Below are positions 1-5,835 of a stretch of 5,835 nucleotides of DNA, one piece after another. This stretch comes from JBBIQS01 sp037442205 (lineage in GTDB: Bacteria; Myxococcota; Myxococcia; Myxococcales; UBA5297), in NCBI GenBank assembly GCA_037442205.1, contig JBBIQS010000167.1, positions 1 through 5,835 on the forward strand, read 5' to 3'. Positions within the stretch are counted from its first letter, which is position 1. Every line of letters starts with the position of its first letter. The notes under the pieces were generated by a model that saw only the letters and a list, made by a program, of their open reading frames with translations, searched no databases and was not told the DNA's origin. The position numbers and the translations under genes were made by a program.

Positions 1-1328
1 ACACCCTGGGCGCTCCGCGGTCGCTCTCCTCGGGGCTGGACCTCTCGCTGGGACTTCGGGCTCGCCACGGCTTCGGACCTCTGCACGTCGGCGTCGTCGC
101 CGCGCTGCTCTGGTCTTCGGCGATCGACCAGGCTAAGGGAGGCTCGGGCCTGGGCGGCGGAGCCTGGGCGCTGGCCTCGGCCGATCTGCGATCCGCGGGC
201 GCTCCGATCCTGCTGCACGCCAACCTCGGCTACCGGCGCGACGCCGGCTCGGACCTGCTGCCTCAGCGCGTGGGCGCGCTGCCGACCTTCGCCTTTAGCC
301 TCTGGCAGTATCCCGTCTTCTGCCTCGCCGCCGCGGCGGAGGTCCCGCTGGGACGGATCACCCCGTTCGTCGAGTACAGCCTCGAGGCGCCGATCGATTC
401 CGGGGCTCCGGCAGCGGCGACCCCGGCGCGCATCTCCCCCGGCCTGCGGATCGCTCTTCTCGACGGACTGTCGGCGCTGGCCGCGGTCGAGGTCGGACTG
501 ACCCGCCAGCTCTGGGAAGGCGTGCCCGCGACGCCGCCGTTCCTGGCGCGGCTGGCGCTGACCTACACCGGCCTGGACCAGACTCCCTGGACGGTGGCTC
601 GCCGCGAGCCCTCAGAGACCTCTCAGAAGGCGGCCCGCGAGCCGGCGCTGCTGGTGGTTCCGCCGCCGCCGGCCGCGCCCGCTGCCGAGGCCAGGCAGCA
701 CCGCTCGACCGGCGGATCGCTGCGCGGCAAGGTCACCGACCTCAGCGGCGCTCCGCTGCAAGCGGTGCTTCGATTGCCCAGCTCCGAGGAGCACCGGAAC
801 AAGGGCTACGACGCCTCGCCCGAGTTTGAGATCTCGCTCGAACCGGGCAGCTACCACGTCGAGGTCGAGGCCGAAGGCTACCTGGTGCAGGGCAAGCGGG
901 TGGAGATCAAGGAGGGTCAGACGCAGACGCTCAACTTCTCGCTGCGGCCCGTTCCCCAGGTCAAGGCGGCTCAGCTCACCCAGGAGCAGGTGGAGATTCG
1001 GCAGTCCATCCAGTTCGCCTTCAACGAGGCGAAGATCCTGCCCGAGTCCTACTTCATCCTCGACGAGGTCGCCGACATCCTGCTGCGCAACCCGATGCTC
1101 AAGGTCAGCGTCGAGGGGCACACCGATGACGTGGGCAGCGAGCCGTTCAACCAGGGCCTCTCCGAGGAGCGGTCCTTCATGGTGCTGGCCTACCTGATCG
1201 AGAAGGGGATCGACGCGCCGCGGCTGACCAGCAAGGGCTTCGGGATGTCCAAACCCCTGGTCCCCAACGTCAACGACGCCGCGCGCGCCCAGAACCGGCG
1301 GGTGGAATTCCGCATCATCGGGAAGTAG
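1..1328 (+). CDS. OmpA-family outer-membrane protein, 5' partial
   Basis: Likely anchors the outer membrane to peptidoglycan. The frame is open from base 3 to the TAG at 1326-1328 (441 codons visible), so the start and any signal peptide lie left of the window. The GTG at 270 is internal, because beta-barrel-like sequence continues upstream of it. Order: (a) about 30-590, alternating hydrophobic strands with aromatic ends and Gly/Asp turns, as in an outer-membrane barrel; (b) about 610-705, a Pro/Ala-rich linker; (c) about 711-950, a carboxypeptidase-regulatory-like beta-sandwich (LRGKVTD, EPGSYHVEVEAEGY); (d) about 990-1325, an OmpA C-terminal domain. In (d) the two diaminopimelate-binding residues of OmpA are kept: Asp in GHTDD (codon 1125-1127) and, 15 residues on, Arg in GLSEER (codon 1170-1172). 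The end is the usual NRRVEF pattern. The OmpA domain is certain; the barrel is inferred from strand pattern. A general cell-envelope lipoprotein or porin-like role is the alternative. Confidence 0.9.
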   Translation, partial: TLGAPRSLSSGLDLSLGLRARHGFGPLHVGVVAALLWSSAIDQAKGGSGLGGGAWALASADLRSAGAPILLHANLGYRRDAGSDLLPQRVGALPTFAFSLWQYPVFCLAAAAEVPLGRITPFVEYSLEAPIDSGAPAAATPARISPGLRIALLDGLSALAAVEVGLTRQLWEGVPATPPFLARLALTYTGLDQTPWTVARREPSETSQKAAREPALLVVPPPPAAPAAEARQHRSTGGSLRGKVTDLSGAPLQAVLRLPSSEEHRNKGYDASPEFEISLEPGSYHVEVEAEGYLVQGKRVEIKEGQTQTLNFSLRPVPQVKAAQLTQEQVEIRQSIQFAFNEAKILPESYFILDEVADILLRNPMLKVSVEGHTDDVGSEPFNQGLSEERSFMVLAYLIEKGIDAPRLTSKGFGMSKPLVPNVNDAARAQNRRVEFRIIGK

Positions 1329-1365
1329 GTCGAGCGCTGCTGCCGGACGCCATGGCCTACAGGGC

Positions 1366-1388
1366 GGGAATCGCGGACACGATTTCCC
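1366..1388 (+). terminator. Possible terminator hairpin after the OmpA-family gene
   Basis: GGGAATCG (1366-1373) pairs with CGATT-CCC (1380-1388, with one bulged T at 1385) around a 6-base loop, 38 bases after the stop. No T-run follows, so it is not a textbook intrinsic terminator. It may instead stabilise the 3' end of the mRNA. The position is suggestive and the stem is modest. Confidence 0.3.
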
Positions 1389-1460
1389 CTCGTGCCGCGG
1401 TATCTCGCGCTCCAAGCCCGAAAGGCTGTCTCCCTGCCCGAGGGGTAGCGGGGCGCTCGT

Positions 1461-1492
1461 ACGCCAGCATCTGGTCGCTCCGCTGCTGGCGT
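1461..1492. repeat. 9-bp perfect inverted repeat in the ctaA upstream region
   Basis: ACGCCAGCA (1461-1469) and TGCTGGCGT (1484-1492) are exact reverse complements separated by 14 bases. It lies 67 bases before the ctaA start. It could be an operator, a leader-RNA stem or part of the upstream terminator region. No T-run follows. In GC-rich DNA a 9-bp match can arise by chance, so function is unproven. Confidence 0.4.
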
Positions 1493-1511
1493 CTGCGCCG
1501 ATAGCTGGTAT

Positions 1512-1543
1512 GACGGCACGGAGTCCGGCGCTGTACTGCCGTC
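1512..1543. repeat. 7-bp inverted repeat just upstream of the ctaA ribosome site
   Basis: GACGGCA (1512-1518) and TGCCGTC (1537-1543) are exact reverse complements separated by 18 bases. The right arm ends 5 bases before the GGAG ribosome-binding core, so an RNA stem here could affect access to the start. A protein operator is equally possible. The stem is short and confidence is low. Confidence 0.25.
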
Positions 1544-1548
1544 CGACT

Positions 1549-1552
1549 GGAG
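1549..1552 (+). promoter_or_regulatory. Ribosome-binding site of ctaA, supports the GTG start
   Basis: GGAG lies 6 bases before the GTG at 1559. It supports this start over the in-frame ATG at 1592, which would delete the beginning of the first membrane helix. Confidence 0.65.
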
Positions 1553-1558
1553 CCCTCC

Positions 1559-2497
1559 GTGAAGCGACTGGCCGCCTATGCCTGGGGAGTCATGGCCTAC
1601 AACCTCGCCGTCGTCAGCTGGGGCGCCTACGTCCGGGCGACCGGCGCCGGCGCCGGCTGCGGCAGCCACTGGCCCACGTGCCAGGGAGCGGTCATCCCGC
1701 GCGCCCCGGCGCTGGAGACCATCATCGAGTACACCCACCGCCTGACCAGCGGACTGGCGCTGATCACCACCGTGATCCTGGTGATCTGGGCCTTCAAGGC
1801 CGCGCCCAAGGGCCATCCGGCGCGCCGCGGCGCGGCCTTTTCGCTGGGGTTCATGCTGAGCGAGGCGGCGGTCGGGGCGGGGCTGGTGCTCTTCGGGCTG
1901 GTGGCCAAGGACACCTCGCTGGCCCGCGGGTGGGTGATGTCGGTGCACCTGATCAACACGATGATGCTGCTGGCCAGCCTGGCGCTGACCGCCTGGTGGG
2001 CCTCGGGCAATGCCGACCTCGAGCTGGCCGGGCAGGGCGGGCTGCGGACGCTGCTCTTGGCGGCCGTCGCCGGCTTCCTGGCGCTGGGGGTCAGCGGGGC
2101 CATCACCGCGCTGGGCGACACCCTCTTTCCCGCCACCAGCCTCGAGGACGGACTGCGCCAGGACCTCTCCGCCTCGGCCCACCTCTTCCTGCGGCTGCGG
2201 ATGCTCCATCCGTTCCTGGCGGTGGCGGCCGGGCTGCTGGTGGCGGCGGCGGCGGTGGGCGCGGCGGTGAAGCGGCCCTCGCCGGCGACCCGCAAGCTCT
2301 CGAATTCGCTGGTGATCCTGTTCGTGTTCCAGCTGTGCGCCGGGATGGTCAACCTGATGCTGCTGGCGCCGGTGTGGCTGCAGCTCGTCCACCTGCTGCT
2401 GGCCGATCTGGTGTGGCTGGCGCTGGTGCTGCTCGCGGCCGCGGCCCTCTCGCTCAAGCCGGCTCCCGCGGCAGCTCCCCAGCTCAATCCCAGCTGA
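1559..2497 (+). CDS. ctaA: Heme A synthase (CtaA/COX15 family)
   Basis: Oxidises the C8 methyl of heme O to the formyl group of heme A, the cofactor of aa3-type cytochrome oxidases; an inner-membrane enzyme. At 312 residues it matches the usual bacterial length (about 300-320). About eight hydrophobic helices are visible, in two four-helix halves. All four family heme-ligand histidines are present: H60 in the IEYTHR motif (E57 and R61 also kept), H130 in SVHLIN, H217 in RMLHP and H278 in QLVHLL. The Cys pair of the first extracytoplasmic loop is present as C34 and C41 (GCGSHWPTC), as in Bacillus subtilis CtaA. The GTG start gives Cys and His positions almost identical to that enzyme and is preceded by GGAG. 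It heads a probable unit with the next two genes. No ctaB (heme O synthase) or cox subunit gene is in the window. Family assignment is firm; activity is inferred from the conserved residues. Confidence 0.95.
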   Translation: MKRLAAYAWGVMAYNLAVVSWGAYVRATGAGAGCGSHWPTCQGAVIPRAPALETIIEYTHRLTSGLALITTVILVIWAFKAAPKGHPARRGAAFSLGFMLSEAAVGAGLVLFGLVAKDTSLARGWVMSVHLINTMMLLASLALTAWWASGNADLELAGQGGLRTLLLAAVAGFLALGVSGAITALGDTLFPATSLEDGLRQDLSASAHLFLRLRMLHPFLAVAAGLLVAAAAVGAAVKRPSPATRKLSNSLVILFVFQLCAGMVNLMLLAPVWLQLVHLLLADLVWLALVLLAAAALSLKPAPAAAPQLNPS

Positions 2498-2549
2498 TCT
2501 CAAGGCAGGCGGGTAGACGGGCGCTCGGGGCGTTATGCTCTGCGCATCC

Positions 2550-2554
2550 GGAGG
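2550..2554 (+). promoter_or_regulatory. Ribosome-binding site of the toroid protein gene
   Basis: GGAGG lies 6 bases before the ATG at 2561. It is a strong Shine-Dalgarno that fixes this start and shows the gene is translated independently of ctaA. Confidence 0.75.
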
Positions 2555-2560
2555 TCGCCC

Positions 2561-3526
2561 ATGTCCACCGCCATCGCTGCCGTCGCCCTGCTGCTCGCCA
2601 CCTCGCCCGGCAGGTCAGGGGAGGCAAATGGGAAGATCGCCAGCGAGCCGATTGGAGCGGCGGCCGACTTCCTGGCTCGGGCGCAGGCAGACTTCCGGCA
2701 GGCCGATGGGAGCATCCGCTGGCGCTCGACCTGGGCCTTTGACACCGCTTCGACCCAGCCCGCCCTCAACGCCGCCGGAGTGGTGGCCCGGGCGTTGGTC
2801 GCCGCAGGGGGCCGGGGAGACGCGCGGGCCCTGGCCGCGGCGCAGTCCTGGGGAAGGGCGCTCCTGGCGGAGCTGGCGGCCGGCGGGACGGCATTCGATC
2901 CGGACATCGAGGCCCTGGCTGAGCTCGGGCGCCTTGCGGGCGATCCGGCGATGACGCAGGGGGCGCAGGCGTCCTTCCAGCAGCGCTACGGGATGGCCAA
3001 CGGCCGCGAGATCGTCGAGCGCTTGTTCTGGATTCGCAAGGGAGTGCCGGCGCTGGTCGGCTACGACGCCTCCTGGGCCCTGAGGGCGGCCGTGGCGGTC
3101 GGGGAGCGCGCCAAGGCTCAAGAGATCGTCGAGGCCCTGGCGCTGACGCGCTCCCGCTGGGAAAGCCCCTGCGAGCAGGGCTTCCACCTCACCAGCCGCG
3201 GGGCGCTGCTGGCGGCGATCCCCGCCGGGCTGTCGGCGCAGTCCGACGCCCTCCGGGACGCGCTCAAGCGCTCAATCCTTGATTCGCAGGACAAGGACGG
3301 CGCCTGGGGCGCGCACAACACCCAAGCGACCGCATATGCCGTGCTGGCGCTGCGCGGCCTGCCCGATGCCGAGGCGAGAAGGTCCGCCGCGCGGGGCGCT
3401 AGGTTCCTGCGGGCGACCCAGCTCAGGAGCGGCGGCTGGGCCACCTTCAACGACTTCGTCCCCGAGCCCTTCGTCGGCGAGACCGTCTACGAGGTCACCG
3501 CGGAGGCGATGCTCGCGCTGTTCTAG
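2561..3526 (+). CDS. Probable exported alpha/alpha-toroid (QW-repeat) protein, function unknown
   Basis: A 321-residue protein with the repeat type of squalene-hopene cyclases and prenyltransferases. Three repeat units are visible: A35-W54 (FLARAQ then DGSIRW), K236-W249 (SILDSQDKDGAW) and R278-W293 (RGARFLRATQLRSGGW, a near-perfect QW motif). The middle is Ala/Leu-rich helix, as expected for alpha-alpha barrels. The first 20 or so residues (hydrophobic AIAAVALLLATS, then SGEA) look like a short signal peptide, though the positive N-region is absent, so export is only probable. No DXDD catalytic motif of squalene-hopene cyclases is present and the protein is half their length, so cyclase activity is unlikely. 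A binding or scaffold role, or an unrecognised enzyme with a toroid fold, is more plausible. It lies 63 bp after ctaA and 18 bp before the next gene, probably in one transcript. The fold call is good; the function is unknown. Confidence 0.75.
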   Translation: MSTAIAAVALLLATSPGRSGEANGKIASEPIGAAADFLARAQADFRQADGSIRWRSTWAFDTASTQPALNAAGVVARALVAAGGRGDARALAAAQSWGRALLAELAAGGTAFDPDIEALAELGRLAGDPAMTQGAQASFQQRYGMANGREIVERLFWIRKGVPALVGYDASWALRAAVAVGERAKAQEIVEALALTRSRWESPCEQGFHLTSRGALLAAIPAGLSAQSDALRDALKRSILDSQDKDGAWGAHNTQATAYAVLALRGLPDAEARRSAARGARFLRATQLRSGGWATFNDFVPEPFVGETVYEVTAEAMLALF

Positions 3527-3531
3527 GAGTC

Positions 3532-3536
3532 AGGAG
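3532..3536 (+). promoter_or_regulatory. Ribosome-binding site of the zinc-module gene, with a second copy upstream
   Basis: AGGAG lies 8 bases before the ATG at 3545. A second AGGAGT at 3525-3530 overlaps the TAG of the upstream gene and is 15 bases from the ATG, too far for optimal use. The site fixes the start and suggests coupled translation with the toroid gene. Confidence 0.7.
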
Positions 3537-3544
3537 TACCTCAG

Positions 3545-4006
3545 ATGTCCGATCCCGACCTCTGCCTGTTCTGCCAGCGCTCCAGCCAGGCGCCGGTGGA
3601 CGTCTTGCCGAGCAACGCCAAGGCCTGCCACGCGTGCGTGTCGCGGCTGGGGACGCTGCTGCTCGAGCAGGACCTGGCGGTGGCGGCCATCTGGCCGGCG
3701 CTGCGCCACCAGGTCGAGGAGGAGGGCGACGAGCCGATCGTGCGCCTGCCCGATGGCCGGGTCGTGGAGCTGCGCGAGCGGACCGCAGAGCTCAAGGAGC
3801 AGCTGAGCCTGGAGAAGCGGGCGGCGCTGGCCAGGACCTACGTCGAGATCGGCATGTACCGGGAGGCGGTGATGGAGGCGGCGCTGGTGCTCTCGCAGTC
3901 GGAGAACAGCCAGGCGCTCGCCGCCGCGCTCGAGGTGCTGTTGACGCCGCCGCTCGGGCGCCCGCGGGCCGCCGAGAGCGTGCGGGTGCTGCTGCGTCCG
4001 AACTGA
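3545..4006 (+). CDS. ClpX-type Cys4 zinc-binding module with TPR-like tail, function unknown
   Basis: A 153-residue, soluble, charged protein with no signal peptide or membrane helix, so cytoplasmic. Residues 5-40 carry C7-x2-C10-x17-C28-x2-C31. The surrounding pattern (CLFCQRSS, V-x-VLPS, CHACV, then LLLEQ) closely resembles the N-terminal zinc-binding domain of ClpX, which dimerises and docks substrates or adaptors. The ClpX AAA+ ATPase part is absent. Residues 63-77 (EPIVRLPDGRVVELR) look like a short beta hairpin. Residues 85-150 are amphipathic helices; about 92-120 (RAALARTYVEIGMYREAV) fit a TPR-like helix pair. Last gene of the probable ctaA unit, 18 bp after the toroid gene, and its stop lies inside a strong inverted repeat. 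The ClpX resemblance is read by eye from the Cys spacing and flanks; a generic zinc ribbon is the alternative. It could act as an adaptor or interaction protein, but that is inference. Confidence 0.75.
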   Translation: MSDPDLCLFCQRSSQAPVDVLPSNAKACHACVSRLGTLLLEQDLAVAAIWPALRHQVEEEGDEPIVRLPDGRVVELRERTAELKEQLSLEKRAALARTYVEIGMYREAVMEAALVLSQSENSQALAAALEVLLTPPLGRPRAAESVRVLLRPN

Positions 4007-4039
4007 GCTCGCGAGCCCCTGAGGTCGCGCCGCTCAGTT
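4001..4039. terminator. Candidate bidirectional terminator over both stop codons
   Basis: AACTGAGC (4001-4008) and GCTCAGTT (4032-4039) are perfect reverse complements. Inside, CGCGA (4010-4014) pairs with TCGCG (4025-4029), and CC/GG (4018-4019/4023-4024) can close a small loop. The result is one compound hairpin between two convergent genes. Both arms contain a stop codon: TGA at 4004-4006 on the + strand and TGA read from 4036-4034 on the - strand. No T-run flanks it, so termination would be non-canonical or Rho-assisted. Confidence 0.5.
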
Positions 4040-5835
4040 GCGGGCGGGGCGCGACAGCGGCAGCCGCACCGTGAAGGTCGAGCCCTTGCCCAGCTCGCTC
4101 TCGAGCTGGATCTCGCCGCCCAGCGCCGCGACGATCTGGCGCACGATGTAGAGCCCCAGCCCCAGGCCGCCGTAGTGGCGCGCCGACACCGCCCGCTCGA
4201 AGCGCTCGAAGATCTGCGTCCGCCGTTCGGGCGGCACGCCGATGCCCCGGTCGCGCACCACGACGACCGCCTGGTCGCCTTCGCGCTGAGCGATGAGATC
4301 GATCGGGTTGCCCTGCCCGTACTTCACCGCGTTGGAGACCAGGTTGGTCAGCACCTGCGAGACCCGCGAGCGGTCCCACTCGCCGACCAGCGAGTCGGCC
4401 AGCTCGAGCTGCAGCGTGCTGCCGCTGGCGGCCAGCTCGGCCTGGAAGGCGTTGGCCACCTCGCGGCACTGGATGCACAGGTCGACCGGCTCCAGCTCGA
4501 GCTGCATCTTGCCGGCGCTGATGCGCGAGACGTCCATCAGCTTGTCCACCAGGGCGCCCAGCCGCTTGCTCTGGCGCTCGGCGGTCTCGAGGACGCTCTG
4601 AACCAGCTGGGCCGGGGCGCGGTCGAGCGCGCCCTGCTGGGCGAAGCGGAGCATGCTCTGCACGCCCAGCTGCAGCGAGGTGGTGGGGGTGCGCAGTTCG
4701 TGGCTGGCGATCGAGAGGAATTCGTCGCGGGCGCGGATCGCCTCCTGCGCCTCGCGGTAGAGCCGGGCGTTGTCCACCGCCAGCGCCGCCCGCCCGGCCA
4801 GATCCTCGATCAGCGCCTTGTCCGAGGGCTTGTAGCGGCGATCCGAGGCCCCGTAGAGCAGGGTGATGATTCCCAGCTGGCGTCCGCGGGCGATCAAGGG
4901 TGCGGCCACCGCCGAGCGGCTGCCCAGCTCGCGCAGCAGCCGCAGGTGCTCCGCGTCCCGGGCGATGGTCTGCAAGTGCTGGTCGGAGATCTCCGGCATC
5001 ACCGCCGCGTTCCCCGAGCGCAGGACCTTGGCGATCCCCTCTGGCCAGCCGGCGTCGAGCGGGTAGCGGTCCCTGAGCTCGCGGGCCAGCGGCGCCAGGG
5101 CCGGGTCGGCGTGGGCCACCGCCACCCGCTGCAGCGCGCCCAGCTCGTTGATCAGGTCGACGATGCTGTAGTCGGCCAGCGCCGGCAGCGCCAGCTGCGC
5201 CACTCGCTCCAGCGTGGCCTCGTAGTCGAGCGAGCCGGCCAGCACCCGGCTGGCCTCGGCGAGGAGGTTGGTGCGCCGCTCGGCCTCCTCGGCGGCGGCG
5301 CGCGCCTGGCGCTCGGCGACCAGCAGCCGGTCCCGCTCCGACTCCAGCAGCTTCGAGGCGGTGATGTCGATGATCAGGCCATGCAGCGAGGCGGCGCCCG
5401 CCTGATCGAGGCTGACCGTGATGAAGTTGCGCAGCCAGACCTCACGGCCGTCGGCGGCGATCATCCGGAATTCGAGCTGGAATGGCTTGCCGGCCTTCGC
5501 TTGCTCGACGCCGTGGCGCAGGACCCAGTCCCTGTCAGCCGGGTGGAGCCGGTGCGCGAAGAACCGGGGCTCGTCCAGCCACCGATTGGGCGGATAGCCG
5601 AGCATCCGCTCCGCCTGTCGGCTGACGAAGGAGAGTCTGCCGCCCAGCCGCGCCTCCCAGACGATGCCGTCGACCGAGTCCACCAACTCCTCGAAGCGCC
5701 CCCGCAGATCGCCGGCGGCGCGCCGCGTCTCGCTCAGGTCGAGCATCAGCCCCAGCAGCTGCCCGCCGAAGATGCGCAGCTCGGTGCGGAAGAGGTGCTC
5801 GGCGCCGGCGGCGTCGATGGCCCGGTGCTGCAGCT
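4034..5835 (-). CDS. PAS-GAF sensor histidine kinase, 5' partial
   Basis: A sensor kinase that would autophosphorylate on His and pass the phosphate to an unseen response regulator. The frame stays open to the right edge (about 600 codons visible). Residues encoded before the ATG at 5746 read as the last strands of a PAS domain (FRTELRIFGGQLLGLMLDL, then SETRR), so that ATG is internal. Counting from it: PAS 17-131 (LSFVSRQAERMLGY, then PAC-like GREVWLRN...GLIIDIT); signalling coiled coil about 132-165; GAF about 171-335; HisKA about 339-405 with H349 in SIASHELRTP (codon 4702-4700) and the HELRT phosphatase-type motif; HATPase_c about 450-566 with N box N468/N472, G1 DRGIG (499-503), F box FERF, G2 GGLGLGL (526-532) and G3 GKGSTF. 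All catalytic boxes are intact. It ends 12 residues after G3, with no receiver domain. The visible part has no membrane helix, so it is likely cytoplasmic unless the missing N-terminus anchors it. The GAF ligand cannot be told. Confidence 0.95.
   Translation of the reverse strand, partial: LQHRAIDAAGAEHLFRTELRIFGGQLLGLMLDLSETRRAAGDLRGRFEELVDSVDGIVWEARLGGRLSFVSRQAERMLGYPPNRWLDEPRFFAHRLHPADRDWVLRHGVEQAKAGKPFQLEFRMIAADGREVWLRNFITVSLDQAGAASLHGLIIDITASKLLESERDRLLVAERQARAAAEEAERRTNLLAEASRVLAGSLDYEATLERVAQLALPALADYSIVDLINELGALQRVAVAHADPALAPLARELRDRYPLDAGWPEGIAKVLRSGNAAVMPEISDQHLQTIARDAEHLRLLRELGSRSAVAAPLIARGRQLGIITLLYGASDRRYKPSDKALIEDLAGRAALAVDNARLYREAQEAIRARDEFLSIASHELRTPTTSLQLGVQSMLRFAQQGALDRAPAQLVQSVLETAERQSKRLGALVDKLMDVSRISAGKMQLELEPVDLCIQCREVANAFQAELAASGSTLQLELADSLVGEWDRSRVSQVLTNLVSNAVKYGQGNPIDLIAQREGDQAVVVVRDRGIGVPPERRTQIFERFERAVSARHYGGLGLGLYIVRQIVAALGGEIQLESELGKGSTFTVRLPLSRPARN

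Noticed and set aside
612..1415. A 267-codon - strand frame opposite the OmpA-family gene
   Set aside because: No domain and no ribosome site seen; the + strand carries a clear OmpA domain over the same bases.
1352..1504. A 50-codon + strand frame starting ATG in the gap before ctaA
   Set aside because: No convincing Shine-Dalgarno before it and a composition like random GC-rich sequence. It also covers the inverted repeat at 1461-1492.
2235..2272. GGCGGC-rich run as a simple repeat
   Set aside because: It encodes an Ala/Val/Leu membrane helix of heme A synthase; the bias follows from codon use.
1190..2503. A 437-codon open frame on the - strand opposite ctaA
   Set aside because: Composition is Arg/Gln/His/Gly-rich without any domain, as expected for the complement of a GC-rich gene. 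It lies across ctaA, whose family residues are unmistakable.
2534..2539. TATGCT as a possible -10 box before the toroid gene
   Set aside because: Stands out in GC-rich DNA, but there is no -35 match at normal spacing and the leader would be only about 15 bases. Not enough to call a promoter.
1510..2742. A 410-codon + strand frame overlapping ctaA and the toroid gene
   Set aside because: Low-complexity Gly/Ala/Arg translation with no recognisable motif, overlapping two well-supported genes. It is a frame shadow.
3170..3187. CEQ in the toroid protein (C204-Q206) as a thioester site like that of the alpha-2-macroglobulin/complement toroid domain
   Set aside because: The thioester motif is CGEQ; here the Gly is missing and the Cys-Gln spacing is one residue short. 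Probably coincidence.
3634..4478. Long alternative frames on both strands across the zinc-module gene and the kinase 3' end
   Set aside because: Arg/Ala/Gly-rich translations typical of wrong frames in GC-rich DNA; the real frames have clear motifs.

Overview
This is a GC-rich window (about 70% by eye) with short gaps and dense coding. The genes point to a Gram-negative, aerobic bacterium: an outer-membrane/peptidoglycan OmpA-type protein, a heme A synthase (which implies an aa3-type terminal oxidase) and a large PAS-GAF sensor histidine kinase. The composition and domain mix fit Myxococcota or a related former deltaproteobacterial lineage. That placement is inference; no rRNA or other marker gene is present.

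Layout: (1) 1-1328, + strand: the 3' part of an OmpA-family envelope protein (beta-barrel, then a carboxypeptidase-regulatory-like domain, then an OmpA peptidoglycan-binding domain). It is cut by the left edge. (2) 1329-1558: a 230-bp gap with three inverted repeats, probably the end of the first transcription unit and the leader of the next. (3) 1559-4006, + strand: a likely three-gene unit made of heme A synthase (ctaA, GTG start), a probably exported alpha/alpha-toroid protein with QW-type repeats, and a 153-aa protein that joins a ClpX-type Cys4 zinc-binding module to a TPR-like helical tail. Gaps are 63 and 18 bp, each downstream gene having a clear Shine-Dalgarno. (4) 4007-4033: a 27-bp convergent gap inside a compound inverted repeat that covers both stop codons, a candidate bidirectional terminator. 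(5) 4034-5835, - strand: a sensor histidine kinase, cut by the right edge. The frame stays open to the edge and the residues before the first Met look like the end of another PAS domain, so the ATG at 5746 is not the true start.

How the genes relate: ctaA makes heme A for cytochrome oxidase. The next two genes are of unknown function and appear cotranscribed with it, but nothing in the sequence ties them to heme or oxidase assembly. The kinase is convergent and has no response regulator in view. I see no mobile element, CRISPR array, tRNA or rRNA. The most novel items are the orphan ClpX-type zinc module with a TPR-like tail, the non-enzymatic-looking exported toroid protein beside it, and the shared-stop-codon inverted repeat. 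I did not find convincing evidence for a wholly new multi-gene system.
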